Below are positions 52,666 through 61,052 of a stretch of 64,000 nt of DNA, piece after piece. The notes beneath the pieces were generated by a model. It did not search any database. It was not told where the DNA came from and saw nothing but the letters and a program-made list of their open reading frames with translations. Source of the DNA: an uncultured Candidatus Saccharibacteria bacterium (lineage in GTDB: Bacteria; Patescibacteriota; Saccharimonadia; Saccharimonadales; UBA4665); the NCBI GenBank assembly GCA_903840315.1, contig CAIMFK010000003.1:62001-126000 (forward strand), in the 5' to 3' direction. The position numbers and the translations under genes are program-made. Each line of letters begins with the position of its first letter. The first letter of the stretch is position 1.

Positions 52666-52684
52666 AAATATATATTAGCAAGTT

Positions 52685-53632
52685 CTACTTAAAAATTTCT
52701 CTTTTTTGCACTTCAAGCACGTCCTCAATTAAAGAACGATTAATCCTTGTTAGGTTTGCAATTATGCCTAGTGCAAAAGTAGTGAATGAAGCATTAATTA
52801 ATACAGCGCCTATTATTAGCGACTGTATGTGGTGAGCCCCGTAGGCATTTTTTGTGGTTAATACCAAATAAAGGTAGTGCCCGAAGGGAATCATACCCCC
52901 GATAAACAATAGTCCAGCAACTATCATAAAAACAGTTAGAGGCCTATACATAGTGAAGCTATTAAGCATAGCTACTGCGCTTTTTCTAACATGCTCCCAT
53001 GATGATTTAAAAAGTCTTGATTCGCGGGTTTTAGGGTTTGTTTTTATTGGAATGCTTACAATTGCTAGCTTTTTATGTGATGCCTGAATAGTAGTCTCAG
53101 CAGCAAAATTAAACCTACCTATAAGATTAAACTTAATAGCCGCTTCTTTTGTGTAGGCTCTAAATCCACTTGTGCTGTCTGGAATATTGGTGCCGGCTAG
53201 TGAATTAACAACTCCAGTCCCAAATTTCTGCAGAAACTTCTTCATGGGACTAAAGTGATCAATCGTATTAACACCTCTATCGCCTATAACCGTATCGGCT
53301 CGACCATCTAATATTGGCTTAATTAGTTCGGGAATTTTTTCTTGAGGATACTGGTTGTCTCCGTCCGTTAGCACTAGAATATCGGCTCCCAATTCAAGTG
53401 ATCTTTGTATGCCATCCCTTAAAGAGTGAGCTAAGCCTCTATTTTTTGCATGGTAAATAAATTCTGTAATTCCCAGATTCTTCGCCACTTCTACGGTTTT
53501 ATCAGTAGAGCCATCGTCAATAATAAGGGTGACTATACTTTCCACACCCTTAATTTTTCGAGGAATTTTACTAATAACCAAAGGTAGGGTGGTCTCCTCG
53601 TTCAAACAGGGAATCATTATTACAAGCTTCAT
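52685..53632 (-). CDS. family 2 glycosyltransferase with two C-terminal helices
   Basis: A 315-residue GT-A enzyme. The nucleotide-sugar site is IPCLNEETTLPLV, IIDDGSTDKTVEVA and the LTDGDNQYPQEKI (DxD-like) block; SGFRAYTKEAA follows. The C-terminus has two membrane helices (about 230-255 and 270-295). This layout resembles dolichyl/undecaprenyl-phosphate mannosyl- or glucosyltransferases. It probably charges a polyprenyl phosphate used by the adjacent PIG-V-like transferase. Confidence 0.88.
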   Translation of the reverse strand: MKLVIMIPCLNEETTLPLVISKIPRKIKGVESIVTLIIDDGSTDKTVEVAKNLGITEFIYHAKNRGLAHSLRDGIQRSLELGADILVLTDGDNQYPQEKIPELIKPILDGRADTVIGDRGVNTIDHFSPMKKFLQKFGTGVVNSLAGTNIPDSTSGFRAYTKEAAIKFNLIGRFNFAAETTIQASHKKLAIVSIPIKTNPKTRESRLFKSSWEHVRKSAVAMLNSFTMYRPLTVFMIVAGLLFIGGMIPFGHYLYLVLTTKNAYGAHHIQSLIIGAVLINASFTTFALGIIANLTRINRSLIEDVLEVQKREIFK

Positions 53633-53673
53633 TAGATATATTATACCTTAAAACCTGAATTCTATCTGTAGAG

Positions 53674-54777
53674 CTAGCTAACTACGTATCCTGCCGTGAA
53701 TAGAATAAGGAACCAAGCCCAAAGGAAGGCAAACGCGCCTATTAGGAACCAGCTCAATACCTTCTTGTTTCTTGTATATTCAAAAATCATAAGTTGGATG
53801 GGGAATGCCATTAAAGCATATCTTGGAAAGCCTCCAAACTGGCCACCAATCAAAGGAATTAGCAAAAAAAGAAATGAATACAAAGAAAAGCTCTTTTTCT
53901 TGTTCCACCAATAAATTATTGATAAGATCAGACCCAAAATTATGAACCACTCAACGGTATTGATTGCCCATAATTGACTAAAGATACTTTGATGTAGCCA
54001 ACCATGTACTTCTTGAGCTTTGAGGAATTCAATAGGATTACCAAAATAACGATATAAATAACCCATATAAGCAATAAGCCCAATCGATCCAATTGCCATC
54101 GATAATATGATTTTCCATATTTTAACCTTAGACTCAAATAGAATCGATCCAATAAGAATGACCAAAAAAGCACCTCTGATGTGAGTGGCGGTTGCTATTG
54201 CCGTAAGAACAGACGACTTAATATATTTTTTATCTAATGCAAAATATATTGCCGATAAGGCCAAAAGTGCAAATAGACTCTCGGAATACACAAACAAAAG
54301 ATATATAGCTGAAGGAAATAGCAAAAAGTAGAGTACGGCCCTTACAGATTCTGTGAATTTAACTTGAGTAAATAATTTTTTAACAATTTTAATATAGAAA
54401 TAAATTGCCCCAAATAAAGATGTCCAAGATATTAAAATTGCGCTAAAAAAGTATGAATCGGTTATTTTGGTAAGAAATGAAACTAGTATTGGATAAAAAG
54501 GGAAGAATCCAGTTACGAAGCTTTCATTATATCCATGTTGAGCAATAAGTAGATATCTAACTCCATCCCAGTTAGCAAATCCGCTAAGTTTGTTATTCGT
54601 TTCTAGTAAGTATCTGGCATGATCTGCCGAATTTACTAACATATATTTGCTAGTTGAAAGGGCTATGGTTATACCAAAAAGAATTATCCCTAAAGATATG
54701 AGCAACGCAAGCACTGCTTCATTTCTAATTAATTCCTTGAAATTATTACGATATTTAAGTAAACCGCTTGGTCGCAT
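53674..54777 (-). CDS. PIG-V-like polytopic mannosyltransferase
   Basis: A 367-residue protein with about nine to ten membrane helices. The PIG-V/GT-C pattern is visible: FANWDGVRYLLIAQHGY (about 67-83) with the WD pair in the first outer loop, FFPFYPILVSF, FPSAIYLLFVYSESLF and GFPRYALMAFPI. It uses a polyprenyl-phosphate sugar donor, which the neighbouring GT2 gene could supply. Likely builds an envelope glycan or glycolipid; the acceptor is unknown. Confidence 0.85.
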   Translation of the reverse strand: MRPSGLLKYRNNFKELIRNEAVLALLISLGIILFGITIALSTSKYMLVNSADHARYLLETNNKLSGFANWDGVRYLLIAQHGYNESFVTGFFPFYPILVSFLTKITDSYFFSAILISWTSLFGAIYFYIKIVKKLFTQVKFTESVRAVLYFLLFPSAIYLLFVYSESLFALLALSAIYFALDKKYIKSSVLTAIATATHIRGAFLVILIGSILFESKVKIWKIILSMAIGSIGLIAYMGYLYRYFGNPIEFLKAQEVHGWLHQSIFSQLWAINTVEWFIILGLILSIIYWWNKKKSFSLYSFLFLLIPLIGGQFGGFPRYALMAFPIQLMIFEYTRNKKVLSWFLIGAFAFLWAWFLILFTAGYVVS

Positions 54778-54800
54778 TAGTGAGCTTTCTAAAAGTATTG

Positions 54801-54893
54801 TGGCGGAGAGAGAGGGATTCGAACCCTCGCGGGAACTTTCGCCCCCCTAACGATTTAGCAAACCGTCCCCTTCAGCCACTTGGGTATCTCTCC
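54801..54893 (-). tRNA. tRNA-Ser (GCT)
   Basis: Class II cloverleaf on the minus strand: acceptor GGAGAGA/TCTCTCC, anticodon stem ACGGT/ATCGT with loop TTGCTAA (anticodon GCT), long variable arm (GGGGGGC...GTTCCCGC), T-arm GAGGG-TTCGAAT-CCCTC and encoded CCA. Reads AGC and AGU. Confidence 0.96.
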
Positions 54894-54902
54894 GCGGTCT
54901 AT

Positions 54903-54992
54903 TGGCGGAAGGGGTGGGATTCGAACCCACGGTACCGTTTCCGGTACTCCTGTTTTCAAGACAGGTGCACTCGACCACTATGCGACCCTTCC
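54903..54992 (-). tRNA. tRNA-Ser (TGA)
   Basis: Class II cloverleaf on the minus strand: acceptor GGAAGGG/CCCTTCC, anticodon stem CCTGT/ACAGG with loop CTTGAAA (anticodon TGA), variable arm with GTACCGG/CCGGTAC-like pairing, T-arm GTGGG-TTCGAAT-CCCAC and encoded CCA. Reads UCA and other UCN codons. Nine bp upstream of tRNA-Ser(GCT), probably co-transcribed. Confidence 0.96.
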
Positions 54993-55099
54993 AATTCCAA
55001 TACAGATTAGATTATATCAAGAAATTTATTTTTTTCATCTATAAAATCATAAAATAGGGGATGTTGTAATTATTGTGTTGTAAATCTAAGCATAGCTTC

Positions 55100-55128
55100 T
55101 TGCAACAGCAAAGCAATATGACTATACT
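55100..55128 (+). promoter_or_regulatory. predicted hsp20 promoter
   Basis: -35 TTGCAA (55100-55105), 17-bp spacer, -10 TATACT (55123-55128), leading to a leader of roughly 50 nt with a strong ribosome binding site. Confidence 0.6.
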
Positions 55129-55187
55129 GATAGTTAATACAAAAATTGGTATAGCCGAAAAAAGATTAATCAATGGAGGGTAACAAT

Positions 55188-55661
55188 ATGGCGCGAAACA
55201 AACGCGACGATGACCTTTTGATGGAAGAGGATGAGCTAACTGCAGCCTTTTTGGGCGACGATGATTCATCGGTAGAAACTCAACCTAGTGGGGCACCAGA
55301 AGCAATCAATGAAGAGTGGGACGAAGAAGATGCACTACCAGGTCAATTGGCCGTAGACGTATACGAAACACGCGAAAAATTAGTTGTAAAAGCAAGAACT
55401 GCTGGCGTAAACAAGAGCGATCTTGATGTTAGTATTTCAGACAATACTTTAAGTATTAGAGGAACTCTATCGGCAGGCAATGAAGACGATGTTGAAAATT
55501 ACTTTGTTCAAGAATGTTACTGGGGTGAATTTTCAAGAAGCCTAGCTCTTCCTGTACCAGTAAAAGAAGATGATATACAGGCACAACTTAAGGACGGCGT
55601 TCTTACAATAAGCTTTGATAAAATCAAACAAGATACTGTTAAAAAGATTCAAATCTTATAA
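55188..55661 (+). CDS. Hsp20/alpha-crystallin small heat-shock protein
   Basis: ATP-independent holdase. Start chosen at the ATG at 55188 (MARNKRDDD), 157 residues, because GGAGGG lies 9 nt upstream; the earlier ATG at 55173 overlaps that ribosome binding site. A long acidic N-terminal arm (about 1-50) precedes the alpha-crystallin domain (about 53-150) with VDVYETREKLVVKA, WGEFSRSLALP and the A-x-x-x-n-G-V-L motif as AQLKDGVLTISF. An I-x-I-like end (IQIL) closes the protein. Followed by a strong terminator. Confidence 0.94.
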   Translation: MARNKRDDDLLMEEDELTAAFLGDDDSSVETQPSGAPEAINEEWDEEDALPGQLAVDVYETREKLVVKARTAGVNKSDLDVSISDNTLSIRGTLSAGNEDDVENYFVQECYWGEFSRSLALPVPVKEDDIQAQLKDGVLTISFDKIKQDTVKKIQIL

Positions 55662-55680
55662 ACAAAAACTAACAATTAAA

Positions 55681-55707
55681 AAAGAGCTCATTTTCATGAG
55701 CTCTTTT
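55681..55707. terminator. bidirectional intrinsic terminator
   Basis: AAAGAGCTCA-TTTTCA-TGAGCTCTTT: a 10-bp perfect stem with A-run before and T-run after, so it can stop transcription of hsp20 (plus strand) and of the pilin operon (minus strand), which converge here. Confidence 0.85.
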
Positions 55708-55724
55708 AAATTCCAATAAATTAT

Positions 55725-56165
55725 TTATTGGCCAACTGTAGTTTGTGTTGCTTTAGTAAGAACAAACTGTACTATAATTTGAGCAATTGCCACAATAACG
55801 ATACCGACTATTGCGAACAATATTGCATTCTTTGCACCAGTTACTCCACCAGACTCACCACCAGATACAATGTATCTAAATCCAGCAATGATAATCATAA
55901 ATACTGCAACTGTACCAACAATCCATGAGAATACGTTAAGTATGTTCTTAATAAGAGTACTTAGGCTACTTGCTGCTGCGGTTCCAGAACATGAACTTGA
56001 ATCACTTCCGCCAATATTTCCTTGCGTACCCGCACAGGCATTGTTGTTAAAGCTTTGCTGATATGTTGAATCTGCATAAGTAGTTGCAACCCCAAAGCCA
56101 AGAGGCATTAAGAGTGCAATAGCTGCAGAAAGCATGTGTACATTCTTTTTTAGTTTTTTAAACAT
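55725..56165 (-). CDS. VirB2/TrbC-like pilin paralog 6 (distal)
   Basis: A 146-residue exported protein. A signal-type helix (about 12-32) is followed by a short Cys-containing loop (NNACAGTQG, SSSCSGT) and two membrane helices with the family pattern VFMIIIAGFRYIVSGGESGG, then AKNAILFAIVGIVIVAIAQ. Last of six tandem related genes on the minus strand and the closest relative of the next one upstream. Likely a subunit of a type IV secretion/DNA-uptake-type surface fibre, or a membrane component of it. Confidence 0.8.
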   Translation of the reverse strand: MFKKLKKNVHMLSAAIALLMPLGFGVATTYADSTYQQSFNNNACAGTQGNIGGSDSSSCSGTAAASSLSTLIKNILNVFSWIVGTVAVFMIIIAGFRYIVSGGESGGVTGAKNAILFAIVGIVIVAIAQIIVQFVLTKATQTTVGQ

Positions 56166-56241
56166 TCATTTTACCTTTCAATTATTTAAAATTTCTTACT
56201 AGCATTATATAACATTATATTTCTTAATTAAACAATAGCTT

Positions 56242-56706
56242 TTAGCCGGTAGCGCTCTTAAGCACATATTGAACAATTATCTGTGCAGCGGCGACTATGA
56301 CCAGTCCAATTATTGCGTAAAGAATTCCATTTTTTGCACTATTAAACGAATTTGAATCTCCGCCCGAAACGATTATTCGAAAGCCACTAATTATTATCAT
56401 CAAAACCGCAGCGATTCCCACAATCCAAGACAGAATATCCAGTACGTTTGAAATTATATTATTAATGCTGCTAGATCCATTTGAGCTAGACGAACAAGCA
56501 TTACCACCCAATCCAACCCCATTACAGACCGCATCTTTTGATCCAGAAAATGCTGAGCTATCAGTTGCCGCAAATAAGCCGGCGGAATTATATTTCGAAG
56601 ATCCTAAGCTTTGTGCTGAAACAGTTGATCCAAAAAAATATCCAGCTATAAATACAGCACCAAACATTGTGATGAAAATTTGTTTTATTTTTATACTTTT
56701 ATACAT
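56242..56706 (-). CDS. VirB2/TrbC-like pilin paralog 5
   Basis: A 154-residue exported protein with a signal helix (about 11-31), an extracytoplasmic segment with two cysteines (DAVCNGVGLGGNACSS) and two membrane helices carrying MIIISGFRIIVSGGDSNS and AKNGILYAIIGLVIVAAAQ. Follows the previous paralog by 12 nt; the 76-nt gap to the distal paralog holds no obvious promoter. Confidence 0.8.
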   Translation of the reverse strand: MYKSIKIKQIFITMFGAVFIAGYFFGSTVSAQSLGSSKYNSAGLFAATDSSAFSGSKDAVCNGVGLGGNACSSSSNGSSSINNIISNVLDILSWIVGIAAVLMIIISGFRIIVSGGDSNSFNSAKNGILYAIIGLVIVAAAQIIVQYVLKSATG

Positions 56707-56718
56707 AAAATTCCTTTA

Positions 56719-57108
56719 TTACACATTTTTTAAAGCAAATACGACAATTGATTGGGCAAGGGCAGCAACTACAATGCCTATAGCTGCATATATTATGGCA
56801 TTTCTGGCTGAGTTAAGGGTCTGAGGATCTCCTCCAGATAAAATAAGCCTAAGTCCCGCTATTATAATAACAATCACCGCTATAATTCCAATTGCGTAAG
56901 ATAGTATATTAAGCACCGATTTTAAGATTCCATAAACTGGGTTTGACGATGAAGCATTGGCATCATTACAAACGCTTGGCTTACTGCCAGACTGGTAATT
57001 AGCACTATTACAAACGTTGTTAAGACCATTATAATTTGCTGCAAAAACGTTCTGCGAAAAACCCAGAACCGTTATTATCATTAGCAGAGAAATAAGTATT
57101 TTTTTCAT
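56719..57108 (-). CDS. VirB2/TrbC-like pilin paralog 4
   Basis: A 129-residue exported protein: signal helix (about 5-22, ending VFAANY), a short loop with two cysteines (NNVCNSAN, PSVCNDAN), and two membrane helices with IIIAGLRLILSGGDPQTLNS and ARNAIIYAAIGIVVAALAQ. Starts 2 nt after the upstream paralog, so translation is probably coupled. Confidence 0.8.
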   Translation of the reverse strand: MKKILISLLMIITVLGFSQNVFAANYNGLNNVCNSANYQSGSKPSVCNDANASSSNPVYGILKSVLNILSYAIGIIAVIVIIIAGLRLILSGGDPQTLNSARNAIIYAAIGIVVAALAQSIVVFALKNV

Positions 57109-57110
57109 AT

Positions 57111-57434
57111 TTATAGATTATTTAAAAAGAAGGTTACGATTGCTTCGGCGCTCATCGCTATTACTAGACCGACAACAGCATATATTATAGTTTCTCTGGC
57201 TTTCTTTGCGGACTCAGGATTTCCTCCAGAAGTTATTAATTGAAGTGCAGCAATTACAATGAATATAACCGCTACAGCACCTATTATGCCAAAGGCAATT
57301 TGAAGCAAATTTGAGATTGTACCATTGCTTACGGTGCTTCCTGGAAGGCCAGTGTCACTACAGCTTCCGCTACATTGATTGCCGGGAATATTTACGCCAG
57401 TGTTTGCGGCAAATTGTTTAAGTAAATTTATCAT
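57111..57434 (-). CDS. VirB2/TrbC-like pilin paralog 3
   Basis: A 107-residue protein lacking an obvious N-terminal signal helix. It has a Cys pair (NQCSGSCSD) and two membrane helices with IFIVIAALQLITSGGNPESA and ARETIIYAVVGLVIAMSAE. The first helix could act as an uncleaved signal. Starts 2 nt after the upstream gene. Confidence 0.75.
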   Translation of the reverse strand: MINLLKQFAANTGVNIPGNQCSGSCSDTGLPGSTVSNGTISNLLQIAFGIIGAVAVIFIVIAALQLITSGGNPESAKKARETIIYAVVGLVIAMSAEAIVTFFLNNL

Positions 57435-57436
57435 AA

Positions 57437-57799
57437 TTACAATTGCCCCACCAAGAATGCTATTAGGCTGGCCGCACTGATTGAAATAGCAACACCTACA
57501 AGAGCATTTATTATGGTTGTTCTGGCTCTAGCAACTCTATCTGGCTGGCCTTGACTAGAAAGAAGTTGAACACCTCCATAAATAACGATAACAATTGCTA
57601 TAAACGCGACTAATTGAAGAAGCATATCGATCACTGCAAGCAAGATAAGCCATATATCAGTAAGTTTATGCACTACAGGCACACATGCGCCGTTTACGGT
57701 ACTTCCATCCAAGTATTGGTACCAATGAGGAAGAGTTAAGAATGCGCCTCCATTAAATGAGCAGCCAGAAGCAATTAAATTAAATAAGTGGCTCATCAT
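57437..57799 (-). CDS. VirB2/TrbC-like pilin paralog 2
   Basis: A 120-residue protein. A short extracytoplasmic N-terminus contains two cysteines (ASGCSFNGG, NGACVPV), and two or three membrane helices follow, with IVIVIYGGVQLLSSQGQPDR and ARTTIINALVGVAISISAA. Overlaps the first paralog by 4 nt. More divergent than paralogs 4-6 but keeps the loop S-x-G-x-P/D followed by A-R/K-x-x-I. Confidence 0.72.
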   Translation of the reverse strand: MMSHLFNLIASGCSFNGGAFLTLPHWYQYLDGSTVNGACVPVVHKLTDIWLILLAVIDMLLQLVAFIAIVIVIYGGVQLLSSQGQPDRVARARTTIINALVGVAISISAASLIAFLVGQL

Positions 57800-58305
57800 C
57801 CGTTAAAAAACCCTCCAGGTACTAAGAAATTCATTATTGAATAAGCGAAGACAAAAACAACTAGAGCAATCACATTCGAAACAAGTCTCCCTTTGGCTTT
57901 TTGCGTGGATTCTGGATTGTCTCTAGATGTTGTATATTGTATGCCCGCTAAAATGGTCGAGAATACAACTACTACCCCAACTCCTGCAGATAAAAACCTA
58001 ATCGCTGCAAATAACATATCCATTATAGGGTTCCCCTTGCCAGTACAGCCAAGGTCTATTGAAGTTTCAACAGCGTTTCCTCCTTCGCCACAGCACTTCG
58101 GTGCACCGTTGGGATTAGAAGGTTGGCAAGAATTAGTGTTAGATTGAGTGGTGGTAAAGGTTGGATTTTCTGCTGGACGAGGTATGCCACGGGCATATGC
58201 ACTGTCTACTGAAATGGCCGAGATGATCACAATGCTAGTCATCACAAGTATCACGGCTAAAAGTGGCTTATTTTTTTGTATTTTGTATTTATTTAATTGC
58301 TTCAT
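57796..58305 (-). CDS. VirB2/TrbC-like pilin paralog 1 (promoter-proximal, divergent)
   Basis: A 169-residue exported protein with a signal helix (about 14-33, ending SAYARG) and a Cys-rich extracytoplasmic segment of five cysteines (SCQPSN, KCCGEGG, LGCTGKG region), then two membrane helices with STILAGIQYTTSRDNPEST and KGRLVSNVIALVVFVFAYS. First gene of the minus-strand pilin operon. TATAGT lies 8 nt before the ATG. Diverges from the VirB6-like gene across about 107 bp. Confidence 0.72.
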   Translation of the reverse strand: MKQLNKYKIQKNKPLLAVILVMTSIVIISAISVDSAYARGIPRPAENPTFTTTQSNTNSCQPSNPNGAPKCCGEGGNAVETSIDLGCTGKGNPIMDMLFAAIRFLSAGVGVVVVFSTILAGIQYTTSRDNPESTQKAKGRLVSNVIALVVFVFAYSIMNFLVPGGFFNG

Positions 58306-58412
58306 TTATTGATACTATATATACAAGATTTAGTTAAATCAACACAACAGATATGGTAAGTTTATTTACTGGGTCTTAAAAAAACAATGGTTATGGTATA
58401 GAATTTAGTTAA

Positions 58413-61031
58413 ATGGTTTTTAAAAAAATTAAATCACTTTCAGCAATCTTAACGATATTTTTATTCCTGTCTTATTTTCTTATTCTTGCTCCTCAACAAA
58501 AAGCTTCGGCACTAACAGTTAGCAGTATGCCGTCTATATCTTTTGCAGCGGTTGATTCGACCGTTCCTTGTGATGGCGGAAGCACCCTAAATCCCTTAAC
58601 CTGGATGATGTGCCCAGTAATAAACGGTGTTGTTAGTGCAGAAAGTTCTATAGAAAGTTTTGTTTTTGCATTACTAAAAACTCCGATTATTCCTTTCTCT
58701 GGAAACTGCAATCAACAAAATACAACCGGCTGTACTTTTCAGGTTTGGTCAAATTTTAGAATATACGGCAATGTAGTCCTAATAATTGCGCTTCTAATTA
58801 CAATTATTGTAGAAATTGCTGGTGGTGGTGTTGTTGCAAATTACACGATTAAAAAAATGCTGCCAAGAATCATAGTTGCAGTAATTTTAATTAATCTATC
58901 AATATATATTGTTGCTGTTCTTGAAGATGTATTCAATATTTTGGGTTCAGGATTATATGATCTTATTAAAACGCCCTTCGGTGACGCTTGGAAGCTAGAT
59001 ATAGGTGGCACAACATCGTCTTTATTTACTGTTGCTGCTACTACTACGACGGCAGTGGCAGGGGGCGCAGTTGTAGTGGCTGGACTTTATGGCTTACTTA
59101 CTGCAAGTTTATTTGCTTCAGTTGGTCTTTATCTAGTTTTAGCGGTTGTTGTGCCTGTTCTAATTGCAATACTCGGTGTTTTGATAACGTTGATGATAAG
59201 ACAGGGACTCTTGGTGCTTCTTGTGATGACATCGCCTATTGCTTTCGCGCTATACTGCTTACCCAATACCGAGTCATTATTCAGAAGATGGTGGAATCTG
59301 CTTTTAAGAACTCTTGTAGTCTATCCGGTAATTGTTTTACTGATTTGCATGTCCCAAGTTATGGGAATAATTTTTAGCCACCTTGGAGCAACAAGTACGC
59401 TTGGAGGCACCAAGTTAATGGCGATTGTAGCTGTTGCAGCGCCACTCTTTTTAATACCATTTGGTTTTAGAATGGCTGGTGGAGTTATTGGAAATGTAGC
59501 TAACGGAGTCAGAACGATGGGCAATCGACTGGCAACTGGAATACAAGGGAATAGAAATGATCCTAACAGCAGAATTAATAGGGCTAGAGCAAACATGGTT
59601 AACGAGAGAGAAAATTCTAATTTGACATTTGGTTCTTATTCCAGAAGAGCAAGGGCATATAGGGCAGCTAGACGAACTGGATCAAGCAGACAAGAAGCTG
59701 CAGGCGCAGCCAGCGTAGCTGTTGCCGAAAGGAAGGCGGCTATGACTTCGGCCCATGCTGCGGATCAAATAGCAAACAATCCTATTAACGCAGCCAACAG
59801 AGGAAATGCTAACTATAATGAAGCAGGGATGGTTCTTGCTGCGATGGCTAGTCGTCAAATAACGCGTGAACAAGGTGAGGCTGAATTAGCAGGAATAGCT
59901 GCAAGAGACGGCGGCAGGGGCGCTTCTGCAGTCGCAGCCGCCAGGCAAATTAGGCAGACTGCGGGGATGGGTGAAGTATTCCGAACTCAAAATGTTGAAG
60001 CAGCATACGGATACGGCCAAGTTTACGACACAGACAGAAACGAAACCACATCTGGACTTTCAGCATTAGCCGCAGCCCAAACAGGCTCTAGGACTGTAGT
60101 CGATCCCGTAACTGGGCGCCAAGCGCTTGACCCTACTGGCCCCAACTTTGCAGCCGCACAAGCAGAATTAAACAGATTAAACGCTCAGGCTACAGATGGA
60201 GCAATTGTACACGACAAATTGGTTCGTGAAGCTGCAAGAGCTTCTGGTTGCGGAACAACAGTAGATGCAGCATCCGGAAGACTACAGCTCGATGAGGGTG
60301 ACCCCAATTTTGGAAATGCTAGTCAAAAACTTATTGTTGCCAAGGGATCTCTTGGAGCAAAAGGCTTTGGGCACCTTAACAATACAGGAATTGATTACGA
60401 TCCTGCTGCTGGAATTGCAAGACAAAATACCGAAGAATACTCACATAATAGGGGGCCAGCTTTTACAGCTCAAGCACAGTCAGCCATTGACTCAATGAAT
60501 AATCCAGATTATACAGCCATCCAGTCGAATGCAATAATTGCAAGAACGGCAGAAGAGCTTAGGCTTCTTGTTATAAGCTCACAATCTACCCCAGAGCAAA
60601 GACAAGCTGCTAATGCTGGATATCAAGCAATTTTGAACAGTCCTGCTGGTGCTATATTAAGATCAATTGGGGGGAGTGCAGTTCCGGGCGGAGCAGGCCC
60701 ACCATCTCCAGAATTTACTGAGGCAATCGCTCAAGCAAGAAGACCAATTACTGACGTTAGAGTCGATGGTGGGCTGCCTCCTGCACCACCGACTCCACCA
60801 CCGACTCCACCACCAGCTCCACCACCAGCTCCTCCTGCACCACCGACTCCACCTACATATCCTAGATGGTCTGATGACATCATAGATATAGACTCGAGTG
60901 GCAGACCCATAACTCCATCTGGTAAATTCATGAGTTACGAAAATGCTGACGTGGCCGAAGCAAACGCTGACTTAATTAGAGATAATCTCCCACCAACAAA
61001 CAATGATGGAAATGGTCAGAATAATCCCTAA
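58413..61031 (+). CDS. VirB6/TrbL-like polytopic membrane protein with long soluble tail
   Basis: An 872-residue protein. A signal helix (about 13-33) precedes an extracytoplasmic segment with cysteines (PCDGGS, MMCPV, GNCNQQNTTGCT), then about six membrane helices (115-365), the VirB6/TrbL-like inner-membrane channel region (TSPIAFALYCLPNT, RRWWNLLLRTLVVYP). The cytoplasmic or translocated C-terminal 480 residues are Ala/Asn/Arg-rich, ending in a proline-rich repeat near 785-815. First gene of the plus-strand half of the secretion locus. TAGAAT lies 8 nt before the ATG. Confidence 0.85.
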   Translation: MVFKKIKSLSAILTIFLFLSYFLILAPQQKASALTVSSMPSISFAAVDSTVPCDGGSTLNPLTWMMCPVINGVVSAESSIESFVFALLKTPIIPFSGNCNQQNTTGCTFQVWSNFRIYGNVVLIIALLITIIVEIAGGGVVANYTIKKMLPRIIVAVILINLSIYIVAVLEDVFNILGSGLYDLIKTPFGDAWKLDIGGTTSSLFTVAATTTTAVAGGAVVVAGLYGLLTASLFASVGLYLVLAVVVPVLIAILGVLITLMIRQGLLVLLVMTSPIAFALYCLPNTESLFRRWWNLLLRTLVVYPVIVLLICMSQVMGIIFSHLGATSTLGGTKLMAIVAVAAPLFLIPFGFRMAGGVIGNVANGVRTMGNRLATGIQGNRNDPNSRINRARANMVNERENSNLTFGSYSRRARAYRAARRTGSSRQEAAGAASVAVAERKAAMTSAHAADQIANNPINAANRGNANYNEAGMVLAAMASRQITREQGEAELAGIAARDGGRGASAVAAARQIRQTAGMGEVFRTQNVEAAYGYGQVYDTDRNETTSGLSALAAAQTGSRTVVDPVTGRQALDPTGPNFAAAQAELNRLNAQATDGAIVHDKLVREAARASGCGTTVDAASGRLQLDEGDPNFGNASQKLIVAKGSLGAKGFGHLNNTGIDYDPAAGIARQNTEEYSHNRGPAFTAQAQSAIDSMNNPDYTAIQSNAIIARTAEELRLLVISSQSTPEQRQAANAGYQAILNSPAGAILRSIGGSAVPGGAGPPSPEFTEAIAQARRPITDVRVDGGLPPAPPTPPPTPPPAPPPAPPAPPTPPTYPRWSDDIIDIDSSGRPITPSGKFMSYENADVAEANADLIRDNLPPTNNDGNGQNNP
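60775..60855 (+). repeat. proline-codon minisatellite in the VirB6-like gene
   Basis: About seven imperfect 9-12 bp units of the type CCACCGACTCCA / CCACCAGCTCCA, encoding a run of PPxPPxP. Such tandem units are prone to length change by slippage. Confidence 0.8.
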
Positions 61032-61052
61032 ATAATCTAAGGACAATGATTG

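Noticed and set aside
55090-55125. A second CIRCE element before hsp20
   Set aside because: There is a short TTGC/GCAA inverted repeat in the promoter, but it does not match the CIRCE half-sites or spacing.
60775-60855. A CRISPR-like array in the VirB6-like gene
   Set aside because: The short repeats are contiguous proline codons inside a coding frame, with no spacers. I saw no CRISPR array or cas gene in the window.
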